Assembly (NCBI GenBank): GCA_051530055.1
Contig: CM121341.1
Location: 17,360,001 to 17,424,000, forward strand
Length of the DNA stretch: 64,000 nucleotides
Source: Neoechinorhynchus agilis
Lineage: Eukaryota; Acanthocephala
Direction: 5' to 3'
Program-made: the position numbers and the translations under genes
Part shown: in pieces, positions 10,659-22,300 of the stretch
Layout: every line of letters begins with the position of its first letter
Position numbering within the stretch: position 1 is the first letter of the stretch
Notes under the pieces: model-generated
The model's database searches: none
What the model was told of the DNA's origin: nothing
The model's input: only the letters and a program-made list of their open reading frames with translations

Positions 10659-11719
10659 TTTTCTAAGTGAAAAGACGTTTTGGTGTGATTAAGCCAGATA
10701 TACTTGCAAGTTTTACTTCCTTGTTGTGAGTCACTGCATGTAATCATCTTCTCACTTTGTATGGTCGACTTATGAACCCAAAATAAAAGTGGAATTCAGC
10801 GACCAATACTTCTACGAGTCGCAAATGCTTCGTTTTCCGTCATTTCCTTTGTAAAATCCAATTGGCTATGATCATCACCATCTCTTTCTGGTGTCCAGCC
10901 GCCTTAGTCGCATATATATATATCCGAAATGTTTAAATACGAGTAGAACATTGTTACTATGAGACGATGTAAGAAAATATCAATATGTTCTTTAAAGAAT
11001 TTCTCACTATCCGAAGGTGACGCTATGCCTTATTAATATAATTCTAATAAGTTCTGGATTGCTTCAATAACTACGATCAATAATAGTCCATAATACAATA
11101 TAGAATAAAGCACCAGAATGTGATTAATAGAAATCAAGCAAACGGAATTCAACAATTTCTGCAGCTCACTAGAAAGGATCAGAAAATTTTAAACAACAAG
11201 TGTTTTAATAATATGTCATTTATACCATTCCTCGCTTTTTGCACAGCATGATAGGGGATAGTGCAGCAAAGTGAAGGTTTGACATGAGATATAAATAATC
11301 ACTTTAATATGAAGCACGGGAGTAATCTGCGTGATCAGATCTTACTTTCTTGGAAGATTTTGAAACGTGAAGTACCTTGATTATCATGCGTTTTTCCAAT
11401 TGGTCTGAGTTTAAGATTTTTCTAAAAAACTCGAAATGATCTTTAAAACTCGCATATTTCTAGAAACAACGATATTTTGACGAGATTATCAAGAGTTTTT
11501 CCAATTGGTCGTTTGTTCATATCTATCTCCAAAAACCTAGGAATGATCTTTTACACTCGCAGCTTTATAGAAGCAACAGTATAAGGTCAACAAAGCATAA
11601 TACCCTTACACTACAAGTAGAAAAATTTAAGTGGTTTATCCAGCGTTGCTGCCAGTTCCACAATGTTATAATTTGTTATATTGTCCTTAAGCGTTGCCTT
11701 GGCAATATATGACTATCCA
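10659..11719. other. Intergenic, no feature seen
   Basis: This AT-rich stretch has no long frame and no recognisable repeat. A TATATATATA run lies near 10,912. It could hold unrecognised short exons for either neighbour. Confidence 0.4.
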
Positions 11720-11917
11720 ATGAAGAATATTCATATACTATTCATGATTTTATTAGCCTTTACTGCTTGCCACATTATATTCAACGCCGCTCATTTTTCA
11801 TCGACTAGAAGCAAATCTAATCTTAGAAGCTATAGTAAACGGCATAGAAGCATCCATATGCCAAACTACATTTTTGATCCACTTTTATTTGTAAAGAAAT
11901 ACACGTATTTTGAATAA
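11720..11917 (+). CDS. Putative secreted small basic peptide precursor
   Basis: The 65-residue frame starts at the ATG at 11720 and not at the upstream non-ATG extension. Residues 1-26 (MKNIHILFMILLAFTACHII...) look like a signal peptide. The remainder is strongly basic (RSKSNLRSYSKRHRS). Dibasic KR and KK sites would bracket a segment HRSIHMPNYIFDPLLFV, a layout seen in neuropeptide or hormone precursors. There is no Cys pattern and no repeat. Just upstream (about 11,690) GTTGCCTTGGCAAT is a poor X-box-like match. The family is not recognised. It could be a chance frame. Confidence 0.35.
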   Translation: MKNIHILFMILLAFTACHIIFNAAHFSSTRSKSNLRSYSKRHRSIHMPNYIFDPLLFVKKYTYFE

Positions 11918-13297
11918 CTTGACTAATTTAAATTAATAGGATAACGACTATTATCAAAAAGTGTGTTACAGCTTCTTCAGTTTTTTCGGCCTTCGAAATA
12001 ATTATTCAGAATTTAATATTGTGAGTATTTAGAATTTCTGGATTCAAATGGTTATGGCGAAGGATTTTCTAATGATTGAAAGTGCCCGAAAAAATCCGTT
12101 CATTTAATTTCATAATACTTCTATAAAATTAAATCATTCAAGAACGATATTCTAAATTTGCACAATGGGGAGAAACGACAGGTTCACTAAAACCTTCTTT
12201 CGACTTTTGAACTGCCCTTCGTTCTTTTGAAGGGTTGTATTGATTGAAATTCTGATAAAGAATAATTTGGGCGAATTAACAAAGTGCAGTGCAATAGGAT
12301 GATAATTTTTAAAATCCACCATGTTCCCTAATATTAATTACATCGGCCCGCTATTTAGACATCTTATTCATGAAGAAAAGGGTTACCCGGGTTCCAATTG
12401 AAATTTGTCGTGTAAAATCTTCTTTTGTCGTAAGCTTATTCCGAAAGCAATGAAAATCGAGCTTAATTAGAGACAAATTGTATCCTCTAAATTTAGGTAA
12501 GGAAAGCTGGATGGTACTTTTGCCACAGCGTATATTTATCCAAGAGATACATGGTACGTAAAATTTTGTCCGTTTGTTTAATATATATAATAAAAAAGTT
12601 CACAATACCTTGGAACTGTACGATCAACCAGGGTTTCGAAAAAACAAGAATAAATGTTTGTTTTAAGAAATATAAATGATTACAAAAAGAAATTTAGAGC
12701 TTTTTGAGCGACGCGCGTCGTTGCAACCGATGGAGAACAAGCGATAGAAATCGATCTGAAAAGGTTTGAAATTTTCAATGTAAGTGTGACTAACGTTTTA
12801 AAAGTAGGTGAAAAAATTCATCAGTGAATTTTGTGACTTTGAGTATAAAACAAAATTTGTTCGTTTATTCAATTGATTTTTATTAAAGTGAGTTATTTAG
12901 TCAAATCGAAATTGGGATATGGATTATAGGAAATCGCTTATTCAGCATGTTAGTATTTAATGTGAATATTTACATTTAAGAAAGTTGAAGTACTTGCCGT
13001 GTAGGCGACGAAGAAAAATGAGTGCAAAATGCCACAATACCCACAAGGAATTTACCAAGCAATGGTAAGAATGTTCGCAAAAGCGACTAACGAAGATTTC
13101 ATGTTTGATCGAAGCATTTGGCTTTGTTATACTTCAATTGTGAGTACCAGTATCGACTACCATTAGGATTGCTCCATAAGCGTAAAGTATGAAAATTCCA
13201 GCAAAATGTAAATAATTTTTAAAAATGTAGCACATCATAAAAGTTGATATTTTTCGGTGGATGGTAAGTATATTTATTTTGATCGTATTGTTTATAG
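11918..13297. other. Mostly unannotated; possible 5' exons of the next gene
   Basis: The first kilobase shows nothing convincing. Between about 12,919 and 13,262 there are short coding-like pieces with splice signals: an ATG at 12,919 (MDYRKSLIQH), an open piece around 13,020-13,056 ending at a GTAAGA donor, and GGATG/GTAAGTA at 13,262. These may be upstream exons of the gene at 13,298, but I could not join them unambiguously. Confidence 0.35.
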
Positions 13298-13692
13298 CAA
13301 TTTAAAAAATAAGCGAATGGATCCCACACTTTTTTGGCGTTGTCTCATGTTTGCTGATCAAATCAAGCAAATGTCACAAGACAGCATTGTAAGGTGGTCA
13401 AAAGAGATGCATAATTCTTATGATTTTCTTTAGCGATGGCTTTACTCCATGCACGTTTGTCGGAGGTTGTTTCCGTTAGAAGGAAAATTTACTGGAAATT
13501 ATCTGGGCGAAGTAAGTATTGGTGGTATTGGTACATTTAACAAACTATAATAGAACAGGATCGCGCGAAATTTGAACTTGTGAATCGAACGGTATGTTAC
13601 TTCTTGATAATATTTTAAATTGCATCGGTAATCTTATAAAAGTGATGTTTCCCGGAAAATATTAACGAATTTAGGATCTTTTGTTGCAGTGA
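13298..13692 (+). CDS. Unknown multi-exon gene, 3' part
   Basis: Three exons are joined by short consensus introns: 13298-13388, then GTAAGG...TTTCTTTAG (13389-13433), 13434-13511, then GTAAGT...AACAG (13512-13558), and 13559-13591. A GTATGT donor at 13592 and TTGTTGCAG ending at 13689 lead straight into TGA (13690-13692). All phases agree. The protein reads MDPTLFWRCLMFADQIKQMS, then RWLYSMHVCRRLFPLEGKFT, then DRAKFELVNRT. It is basic and has no signal peptide. The exon before 13298 is unknown. AATAAA near 13,742 fits a 3' UTR. I do not recognise the family. The splicing coherence makes a real gene likely. Confidence 0.5.
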
Positions 13693-13935
13693 ATTGCGGT
13701 ATATTTCTCCTAAAATGCATTCAATGGGTTTAAGTAACCAAAAATAAATGTTATATGTTGAAGCGAGGAGGTAGCTGATTAAATATTTTTGTTCCAAAGT
13801 GATCATTTTGTTATTGACGCCCATCGCTGATTAGTGTAGTTAAAAAGCTCTTTATTGACTGGCAGATTATGAATACTAAGATTATTTGTTATGGATGTTG
13901 AAATTACTTTATAAGCTTAAAATGAAGAACAAAAA

Positions 13936-14126
13936 TGTAGCTGTGTTCTTTGTTGATTATAAAAATAAAGACTGATTCATTGATCTCAATATTTCGTCCG
14001 TCTCGTTGGACTTCTTCGGGTTGTTTGCAGAGGAAAATACAAGTAAGCTTTCTGCAACGACGAGACGGACGAAAGATTATGATCAATAAATCAGTCTCTA
14101 TTTTTATAATCACCAAAGAACACATA
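13936..14126. repeat. Foldback 3 (hammerhead-like family B)
   Basis: The arms at about 13,940-14,007 and 14,056-14,125 are inverted copies that end outward in TGTGTTCTTT. On the minus strand the left arm reads CCGAAGA, GTCC, loop, GGAC, GAAAT, close to a hammerhead core (CTGANGA, stem, GAAA). The right arm carries the same GGACGAAA on the plus strand. Confidence 0.75.
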
Positions 14127-15052
14127 TATAAATGAACAAATTCTTTACAAAGACTGTAGCCCAGCAGTAAGCTTGGCGTACAACCAGGCGCAATTTATCT
14201 TCGAGTGGAATAACTCTAACGATCCTAAGGGAATCGAAGATGACTTTTCACTCGTTTGTAATCGCCGAGCATCAGATAGAAGCGAAAGACAATTTGCTTA
14301 ATAATCATCCCTAATTCATTGCATGCCATCATCATTTGCTCCGTCTCGAACCAAGGGTCGAACCCGGTACCCACAAAAACGCCATTTCAACGCTGTTCGG
14401 CACTAATCTTCAATGATCCCGGAACTGTGTATTAATCAAAGAGTACGACAAATAGTGTGCCCGATTCGATGAACATTTTTGTGTTTGCAATTCGTTTTGG
14501 AAAATCAAAATTTATGGTTCAAAGGTTATCATTCTCGGCCAGCAAAAATTTCTTCATTTTCACAAAGGCCTTGTTTATACGCCGAGCCACGTGGAATTAA
14601 GAACGATCAACCTTTCTCTAGTTAAAGATATTGGTTACTCTCTGAAGAATTTCGAACCACTATATGATATTGTGTTCTTTAGTGATAAGAAAAATAGATG
14701 TTGATTTATTGTTCTAAATATTTTGTCCGTCTCGTCGGACTTCTTCAGGTTGTTTTCGGCGACAAATATCTTCAAAGGTTTTATTAGGAACGAAATTGGG
14801 AATAGACAACAATCATAAAATGATTTTCGCGTTTCAGTCTTTTGCTAAATCGTTGTTTCATCAATAGAAAAAGAAAGTACTTAATTCATTCTACATCTTA
14901 GAAATAAGAACGTATAAAATTAATTATTTTAGATTAGATTCTATGTTAAGAGAAGACAATCACGAGATAAAAGTTTTCTTCAGTTTCCCAAAGAATGCAA
15001 CTCTAATTTTAAGATTAAAATGATTACTTAATAAAGTGTCTCCTTTTTACAG
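14127..15052. other. Intergenic with a half-foldback
   Basis: Bases about 14,665-14,765 are a single arm of the family seen at 13.94-14.13 kb. On the minus strand it reads CTGAAGA, then AGTCC...GGAC, with AAAA in place of GAAA. The rest is AT-rich with no coding frame that I can support. Upstream exons of the FGF-like gene may lie here. Confidence 0.45.
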
Positions 15053-15764
15053 TTGCCGAGCGTTCAAGAGTGGAAGAATATAACCCCTGTAATCGACATT
15101 TACGGTAAATGCTCATTTTCTACTTTCAAAGTCCATAAAATCCACAATAAAAACAGAAAGCTATGAATATACGTGGCCTTGCAGCCTATGTCCAATGCCG
15201 AGAAAATTGACAAAACGACCAACGGAATATGCGGAGGTTCATAAAAGCTTTAAACTGGATTACGCTGATAGCCAATCGATGGAAGTCATTCAGAGAAAAT
15301 TCAATGTCTACATAAGGGCTAATTGTGATCACGATTTTCGAGATAAGTATTTTCTTCACCCTTATCGTGACTTGGACGGACGAGTGAAAGTAATGGCTTC
15401 AAATCTCGTAAATTTTAAATGGGGAAAATATAGAGCTGAGAATTGGGTTGTACGAAAGTTCGCTAATTCGAGAGTTTATCTGTGGAACAAGCAATTCAAT
15501 GGGTATCTGTGTAGAACCAAATTGGGAGAGCTGACCATAAATAGTCGCAAGGAGTGCTACTTTCGAATAGTTTGTTTTGGCGAGGAAATTCAACTTATCA
15601 GCCCGATCGATCATAAACGAATAATCCTGTCGTATCCAAAATACGACAACGACTTCGGTTCAGTTAGCAAGAATTTAAGTTTGTTGTACGAACGAACCCA
15701 ATGTCTGTCATTATCATACGGGCACTCTCCTGTGGATAAACTTTGCAAGAGTGCTTGTTTCTAA
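15053..15764 (+). CDS. Possible FGF-like (beta-trefoil) protein, partial
   Basis: An exon at 15053-15105 (after TCCTTTTTACAG) reads AERSRVEEYNPCNRHL and joins in phase 2 across a 79-bp intron (15106-15184, GTAAAT...CTTGCAG) to a long exon ending in TAA. The central part reads GYLCRTKLGELTINSRKECY followed by FRI. This resembles the fibroblast growth factor core (YL-x-M-N-x-x-G-x-L-Y-G...EC-x-FRE), with an upstream segment that could be an earlier trefoil strand. I see no signal peptide, and the first exon is missing. The similarity is by eye over about 35 residues. A different beta-trefoil or an unrelated protein is possible. The stop directly abuts a GTATGT, so a further exon is conceivable. 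Confidence 0.35.
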
Positions 15765-15766
15765 GT

Positions 15767-16320
15767 ATGTTCGCGAGCAACAGGGAATATCGAAGCGATG
15801 TTACTCAAAGATCAATTGCCAGATTTGAAGATCTAATCTATGTTGTAAAGAATGCCTTTGCTCAAAAGGGAAATTTTTATCTATTTTATGCTGAAACAAA
15901 AGTGCAACTCGTGGATTGCACGACATTTTCCAATGAACTTTGCGATTTAAGTGGTCCGCAAGACGGAGATGTCTTTTGTTTTCAAAGAGACCAATTCGAT
16001 TAGGTGCCTATTTTCACCATGTGATCATTTATAAATTTACGCAGAATAAACGTATTAATTTGAGAGCGTTCGGAAAATTGCAACTCAGAAAAAGTCAACA
16101 AATTGTCCGCGATCATTCGTTATATTGGAGATCTGAAGCCATAAAATCGCAAAAAAATAGCCATTCTGAAATTTATGAGACATTTAGCCAAGCAAAACGC
16201 AACAAGTTCATCCACAGAAAAAGTCAACAAATTGTCCGCAATCATTCGTTATATTGGAGATCTAAAGCCATAAAATCGCAGAAAAATAACCATTCTGAAA
16301 TTTATGAAACATTTAGCTAA
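15767..16320 (+). CDS. Unknown protein with doublecortin-like segment and 43-residue repeats
   Basis: Two overlapping plus-strand frames follow the FGF-like gene. The first (15767-16003) reads IARFEDLIYVVKNAF, then YLFYAETKVQLVD and GPQDGDVFCF. This layout recalls doublecortin-type domains (F-x-x-LL..., short strand, ...G-x-Y-x-x) or CIDE-N domains. The second (15940-16320) holds a 43-residue unit, KSQQIVR(D/N)HSLYWRS..., present twice. A frame change near 15,990-16,003 must be an intron or an indel. It could be the 3' end of the preceding gene. No firm family can be given. Confidence 0.3.
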
Positions 16321-16342
16321 GCAAAACGCAACAAGTTCATCC
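16086..16342 (+). repeat. Two tandem 129-bp units
   Basis: Units 16086-16214 and 16215-16342 differ at a handful of positions. The period of 129 is exactly 43 codons, so duplication keeps the reading frame open. The unit begins CAGAAAAAGTCAACAAATTG. Confidence 0.9.
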
Positions 16343-16439
16343 GACGGACGTTAACTTAATTCTGACTGTGTTGTTCTTATTATCCCTAAGCTCAATAAAC
16401 AAATATTCGCTAACTTCGACAATATCCAAGGAATTCATA

Positions 16440-18205
16440 TGAATATCCAACCGTGACCCACCTGGGATAATTCCCATCCTGAAACTAATTCAAAATCAAA
16501 CATCCAAGACCAATCGTACTCACAAATTACTTGTTGCCCGCAATAACTTGCTTTCCTACAAAAAAAACGGTGGCAATTCAACATGGTTTAGGGCCGTTAA
16601 GGACTCTTGGTCTACGCAACCCTGATCCTTTCCTAAACTTGGCCCCTTCTGAATTGAAACATGTTCAAGACTTCATCAATAAGAACCTCTCCCTGACTCA
16701 AATTACAATCATTGCTCCACATCAGACAACCGCCGATACTTCCCTTAATTTCGTCATACGAAGCACTACAGCATCTCAAGAAATTACTACGAAATTTGTC
16801 CTCGCAATCCGAAATCCTAAACTGGGATATTCGCTGCACTATCCCCGAACCATAGAACCATTTTACCCCCGTCGTAAATCCCACTTTTTTATATAGCATC
16901 TACCCTCATGCCTGAAAACTTCTAGTGATTCTTCTTCCGAAAAACGAACATCCGATATCAACCGAATCATTCCGTCCAATTTCCATTCTGTCCGCTCTTT
17001 CTAAAATAATCGAAAAATGTCTTAAAACTTGCCTTTTTCCACTTTGCAACAACAAATTATCGCCCCTACAATTCAGGTTCCGGTCCAAATTGTTTTGCAG
17101 CTGATGCCCTACTTTGCATTTATGACACGTTTCTACGTAACCTCGACAATAATCTCTCCCACTTCACCCGTCTCATTTAACTGGATTTATCGAAAGCATT
17201 CGACTCCGTATACAACTCGCTACTTCTTCAGGCATGTTATGATTTCGGTCTAAACTCGTGGCAGATCAACTGACTGGCCTCTTATCTTCACAATCGCAAA
17301 CAATACATTCACTGCCGTTCTACCTCAATCAGCCTATCCTCACCAAAGGAGTACCTCAAGGTGCCGTATTTTCACCATATTTTCCTAAATGACCCCAAAC
17401 ATTTCTCCTTGCCGACGATCTCACCCTCATCACTCAATCACTACCCCACCTCTCCATTTCCTTAACCTCCAACGAGATCACACACATAAACGATTTTTGC
17501 AACAATCACAAAGTCCACTTGAATTTCTCTAAATGCTTCGAAATGATCCCTTCATTCTCCCACAACCTCATATCCTACCCCGAACTTCCAAATGACATCC
17601 TACGAGTCACCTTTCGCAAAAAATTCTGTGTATCCAATCAAATTTGAAATGAGACTCGCACATCACTCTCTCCCTTAAGCCCTCAAACGCCTCCGACATT
17701 TAAGAATCCCTTCATCCGATCTCCCGTCTTTTGCAACCTATCCAAATCACAATTCCGCCGCCGTGAAATGTTTCATGGAAGCGCCTCCAAAATTTTTGCA
17801 GTTAATTTCTCCCTTTCACAAAATGCTTTTATAAAATTTTCACTAACAAATTAGATCGCCTCTCAACCCTACCAATACTCCCCAATTTCACAAGAGCACA
17901 GCACTCGAGGACCTAATTCCTTTCATCCTCCTATAATTTGCATCTCTCTCTACACCCGCTCCATTTCCGTACTTTCAATCCTCTCGGCTATCATTAACTG
18001 CAATGAACCCGGAGGAAAGACTCAACGTAGCAAACTCTCCTACACGAATAAGCGCCAAGGACCACTTGAACGGATATTCCCACCCGACTGAACCCGTAAT
18101 CCACTCCAAAATCAACAGCCACATTTATTTAACAAAACTTAACTCGAGTGTTTAAGGAGGACTCAAAAGTACATGGACCCTATTCTTTGTTAATTAACAA
18201 ATAAA
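16440..18205 (+). mobile_element. LINE copy B (5'-truncated, decayed)
   Basis: Plus-strand pieces of non-LTR reverse transcriptase appear in changing frames. Around 17,000-17,400 they include FRPISILSALSKIIEK-like and STRLI-LDLSKAFDSV-like wording, followed by the C-terminal RRLRHLRIPSSD-like region. The same LINE family as copies A, C and D is shown by shared wording and the 3' tail (GGACTCAAAAGTACATGGA, about 18,155). The endonuclease part is missing. Many frame breaks show it is dead. Confidence 0.7.
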
Positions 18206-18818
18206 CTTGTTATTATCTATTATTAAAGAAAGTGAATTTTGCTTGAATATTGAACTATTCATGCTTATTTATGGCGGAAAATTGAAGTAATTTATTAGGT
18301 CCGATATTTCGGCACAATCTGCTACTCGTTCATCAATGTATAAATTACTTCAAATTTTTCCGTCATACAAAAACAGTTAATTTGCTTTTCTTCCGTTTTA
18401 ATCTAAAGGTCAATGTCTACTAAAAGTGAAAGTAAATTTAAATGCTTCATCTTATTCTCAGGTGCATATTCTATTCATTAATTTGTGGTTTTACTATTTT
18501 TTGAAACTTTTGATGGCTAGAAATCCCTTTGAGACCGGTCATCTTCTCTACTTAACTTTAGCTGCCCGAGTATCAATAGCTTCAACTTTAACCTTTTAAT
18601 TTTACATCTTCAATTCGACCTTTATAAGTCCCGAAATTCAAGTAAAAATGAAGCGTTTTATTATTTGCAATGAAGATTTATAATTTTCCGCTTAATATTG
18701 AGCAGAAACACATTTGCGAGTTTATAACAAAAACTTGTAAAATTTTCTTCATGCCTAACTTTTAAAAACAGTTTTATCAAAAAGGAAATGCTTTTCAGGA
18801 TTATTGTTTAGGTTATAT
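18206..18818. other. Intergenic, no feature seen
   Basis: This AT-rich stretch lies between LINE copy B and a foldback. A short inverted match (around 18,270 and 18,350) suggests another small decayed hairpin. There is no coding frame. Confidence 0.4.
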
Positions 18819-18940
18819 AATTTTTTATTAAAAACATTTCGAACCTCGTCGGGTTCATCATTAGTTTGTTAGTTATTAAAAGACGTTCAAACTGATAATG
18901 AACCCGATGAGGTTGGAAACGTTTTTAATAAAAAAATTAA
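18819..18940. repeat. Foldback 4 (hammerhead-like family A)
   Basis: The arms are inverted copies around a roughly 20-bp loop (TTAGTTATTAAAAGACG). The plus strand at 18892-18921 reads CTGATAA, GAACC...GGTT, GGAAACG. The minus strand of the left arm (18864-18835) reads CTAATGA, GAACC...GGTTC, GAAATG. Both are one or two bases off the hammerhead core. The same motif follows the PLE tail at 9.3 kb. Confidence 0.7.
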
Positions 18941-19136
18941 CCGGGTGAATTTTGAAATGCATTGTTACCATTACAAAACGCAGATTGACAACACTGATCC
19001 GTGGGTTATCGTATGGGTGCTTTTCAATTTGATCTATTTTACACCTTCGAAGCAGATTCCGTTTCCCCCTCACACTCAAATTCTTATAATTATTTTCTTG
19101 TCCATTCGATCAAGTTTTTTTCCTTTGAATGTTTCA

Positions 19137-19300
19137 GTTAATTTTCTCTATACAGCGAGTTTTTCCCTCCTCGAAATTTATTTGTAAACATACAAATTTT
19201 CGAGGCCTCAACCTCCTTATCAAGCATTGTTTGCAAGTTTTTTTTTCAATTTACAAATAATTCTCGAGGAGGGAAAAACTCGCCGTATAGAGAAAATGAA
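19137..19300. repeat. Foldback 5, just upstream of ATM
   Basis: The arms share TTTTCTCTATAC(A/G)GCGAG and TCCTCGA on one side and the inverse on the other. The loop holds TTTCGAGGCCTCAACCTCC, related to the arm sequence of the 39.2-kb foldback. It ends about 65 bp before the ATM start codon. Confidence 0.7.
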
Positions 19301-19364
19301 CTTCTTGTCAATATTAATCATCTGCTACCATTTTGCCTTATTCGTCAAAATTTATTTATTCAAG

Positions 19365-22300
19365 ATGCATAGACTCAGTCAAGCTTTGAACGAGCTTAAA
19401 AATGGTGATTTCAAGAAAATCAACGACCTTAAAACATGCCTCACTTCAATTAAATCATTATGTGATGATGAGATACAATTCAATGAACTCTTAAAACTGC
19501 CTCAGATAAATCCAAGTGCAACCATTACTTTGACTGTGCTGTTTAAATCAATTGTTGAATTCTTAAGTGTGGACTTATCATCTCTTACAAACAAAAATCT
19601 TAGAAAACGTTACGAAACCCGGTTTATGATTGTCCTTCCGACCTTACGGACATTGCTGATGAAAGCAAAATGGAACTCTCCTTTGGTAGAATTAATTAAT
19701 CTCGTTAAATTGATTTTCTCTTTAAGTCTAAATCATAAAACAACAGGCGATTTTTGTGAAATTTTCAAATCGATCCCAGCTCTATTGCACGAGATCTGTT
19801 TTACGTGCATTTTCGCTTCCGAATCCATGTGTTCAAAACTAAATATGGAACAATGGACGTTGATATGTGGACTTTTGCTGACCAATAACAAAGAACGACT
19901 GTTGTCCTCATTGTCTTCAGGATTTTCCGACCTTATTGATAAGTGCAATACCTATGGAGTTCTTTGGGAAAACTCTAGGTTGCTTGAAGATTTTTTAGAT
20001 ATTCTCAAAAACGAACTATCAACGGTTGGGATTTGTCATTATGATTTTGTCTGTAAAAGTATCAATATCCTAGAAAGCGTGATTTTATCTCGCAATTGCG
20101 CCTTTAACGGCCTGCGTTGCCTTCAAAAGAACATTTGCGATCGACTCATGTCATATTTCGAGTCCATAACGACCGACAATCAAGTTTTAAATGGTTGAAT
20201 TCTTTAAAATATAATCTTTATATCTCAGTTTTTACGGTCTTAGTCATTAAGTTCCTTTTAAAGAATTCAACCAATGGAAGATTCGAAATGCGAAATCTTG
20301 TTTGTTTTTGCACAAGATCATATTAAGCTCTTTTCAATCAGTGATCTTACAAATATTCTCCTAGATAATCTTAATAGAATAAGCAATCGAATGCGAATGA
20401 TCGTACGCTCAAAACAGTTGTTCCATAAAATACACTGTCACACTCAACTACTATCTGCCTGTGCAATGTTCACTTCAAATGGCAATGAAATCTTTGAAAT
20501 GGTGAAAAGTCTCGACAAAAGTGTTTGCATTTCATTTATTCACCATGGTTCGAATTTAATCGACAAGTATAAGGTAGCAGAATATATTATTGAATTGATC
20601 AACCAAAATGAAAGAAGTTACGGGGAGGAATTTGCTCCTCTATATAACAAATATTTTTTGAATTGCCTTAAACTTACTTTGGAAACTAAAGAATTGCATT
20701 CTGCTACGCTTATTCCATTTCTATTTGAAGCTTTAAAGTTCTATCAAAAATCCACTGACGAAATTCTCGGCTATATCTGTGACCACGCAAATAAAGTAAA
20801 AATAATTCAATTGCGTGGCCATGTTAATGAACTTCCAATCGCTTATAGTTGTCTCGCCTATCAGTCATCGATTGATTGTTCAGAGTTTATTCTTGAAGCC
20901 CTAAAGCTACTCAAACAAAATAATCAACGATGCCGAAATATGGCCTTGAGTGCTATATGCGTCGCTTTTATTCTTCTTTACGAGAGTAAAGGTATATTGA
21001 TTAAACAAAAAGTCGGTAGTCTATTCGAGAAAGGGACTACTTTCGATTGGACTATTAGGATAGTTAAGAAACCTTCGAAGCAAGTGTTTTCGCAAGCTCT
21101 CACTTCTGAATGCCTTGTAAGTTTAATCGGAATTTGCCTTTAAATTTCGGATTATCAAAAGGAGAATCACGAAAATCCGAAATATACAAAGATTGTGTTT
21201 TCTCTCACGATAACGGCAATTTTAGCGACAAAGAACTTCAAGAACTGATGGATAATGCAGTTAACCGTGCCCTTGAGGAGAGCAATCATCGAAATGAGTT
21301 TCTAACTGAAATGGTAACTTTATTGGAACTTGTTTCGAAATTAAAGCTATCGGGCTTTATTGTATCTAATCATCACACAAACTTAATTCGAAATGCTGCC
21401 ATAAAAACATTTACATCGACAAATATTTTCATTGATGATTTCGATACTTATTCCCGATTGGCAATTATAGACGCGCATGAATCGGATGTCAATAATGGTG
21501 AAAATGTCTTGAATATGCAACCAATTGGAACAAATCACCGATCGATTGATTTACTTCTTGATAGCATTACCTCGAATGAAGAAAATCTCTTATTGATTTC
21601 TCAGCGTATGTCGCTATTGACTCCACTGTTACGTGGAAACAATTTTGAGTTTAATTATCACGTTATTAGTCAAACTATTAGTTGTCTTTGGTCTCGTATA
21701 AAAGATAGACAAATCATCTATCCTATTCCAAGCGTGCTCGCCCACTCGCTAATAGAAATTTGCTTTTGCTTCAATGCAATAGATCCTTCAAGAACGTTCA
21801 TCGGTGAAGAGAATTCGATGCTTTATGAAATATTGGTGCAACTATACTTATCAAATGAAAACTACCCAGACTATATTTATATAAGCGTAGAAGGAGAAAT
21901 TGAAAACATGAATTGCTTTCTGAACAGAAAATCCTTATGTTCAACTGAGATTGAGTCTATTTTCTTGGATATTATAAATCGCTTATCAAGTGCATATATA
22001 TCTTTTCGAACACTAAATTTGTTGTACCAGTTGCTGCGACATCCGTGCATTACGCTAAGACTAATTGCGAATATTGTTGAAATGCTCGGCAAGTGCATAA
22101 ATTCACAGGACAAAAATGTTCGAATTGAAACCGAAAGGATTCTGTCGCTCGTTGATCAACTCGATATAATAAGAACTAATATCAATGGTGTCGCCATTGT
22201 AAAAGAGCTAATTTCAAAAGGAATTATGGGAATCGAAAAACCTGGCGATTATTGTAGAAACACTGTCGAATCGATTTCAACCGATTATTTATTTCAATTC

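Noticed and set aside
14330-14420. tRNA or tRNA-derived SINE on the minus strand (GGGTTCGACCC looks like a B box)
   Set aside because: No plausible A box, anticodon arm or acceptor stem could be drawn at the right distance.
15195-15764. Caspase-activated DNase-like protein (HPYRDLDGR resembles the NPYSNRESR stretch)
   Set aside because: The catalytic histidines are missing and the domain order would be reversed. The FGF-like reading covers more residues.
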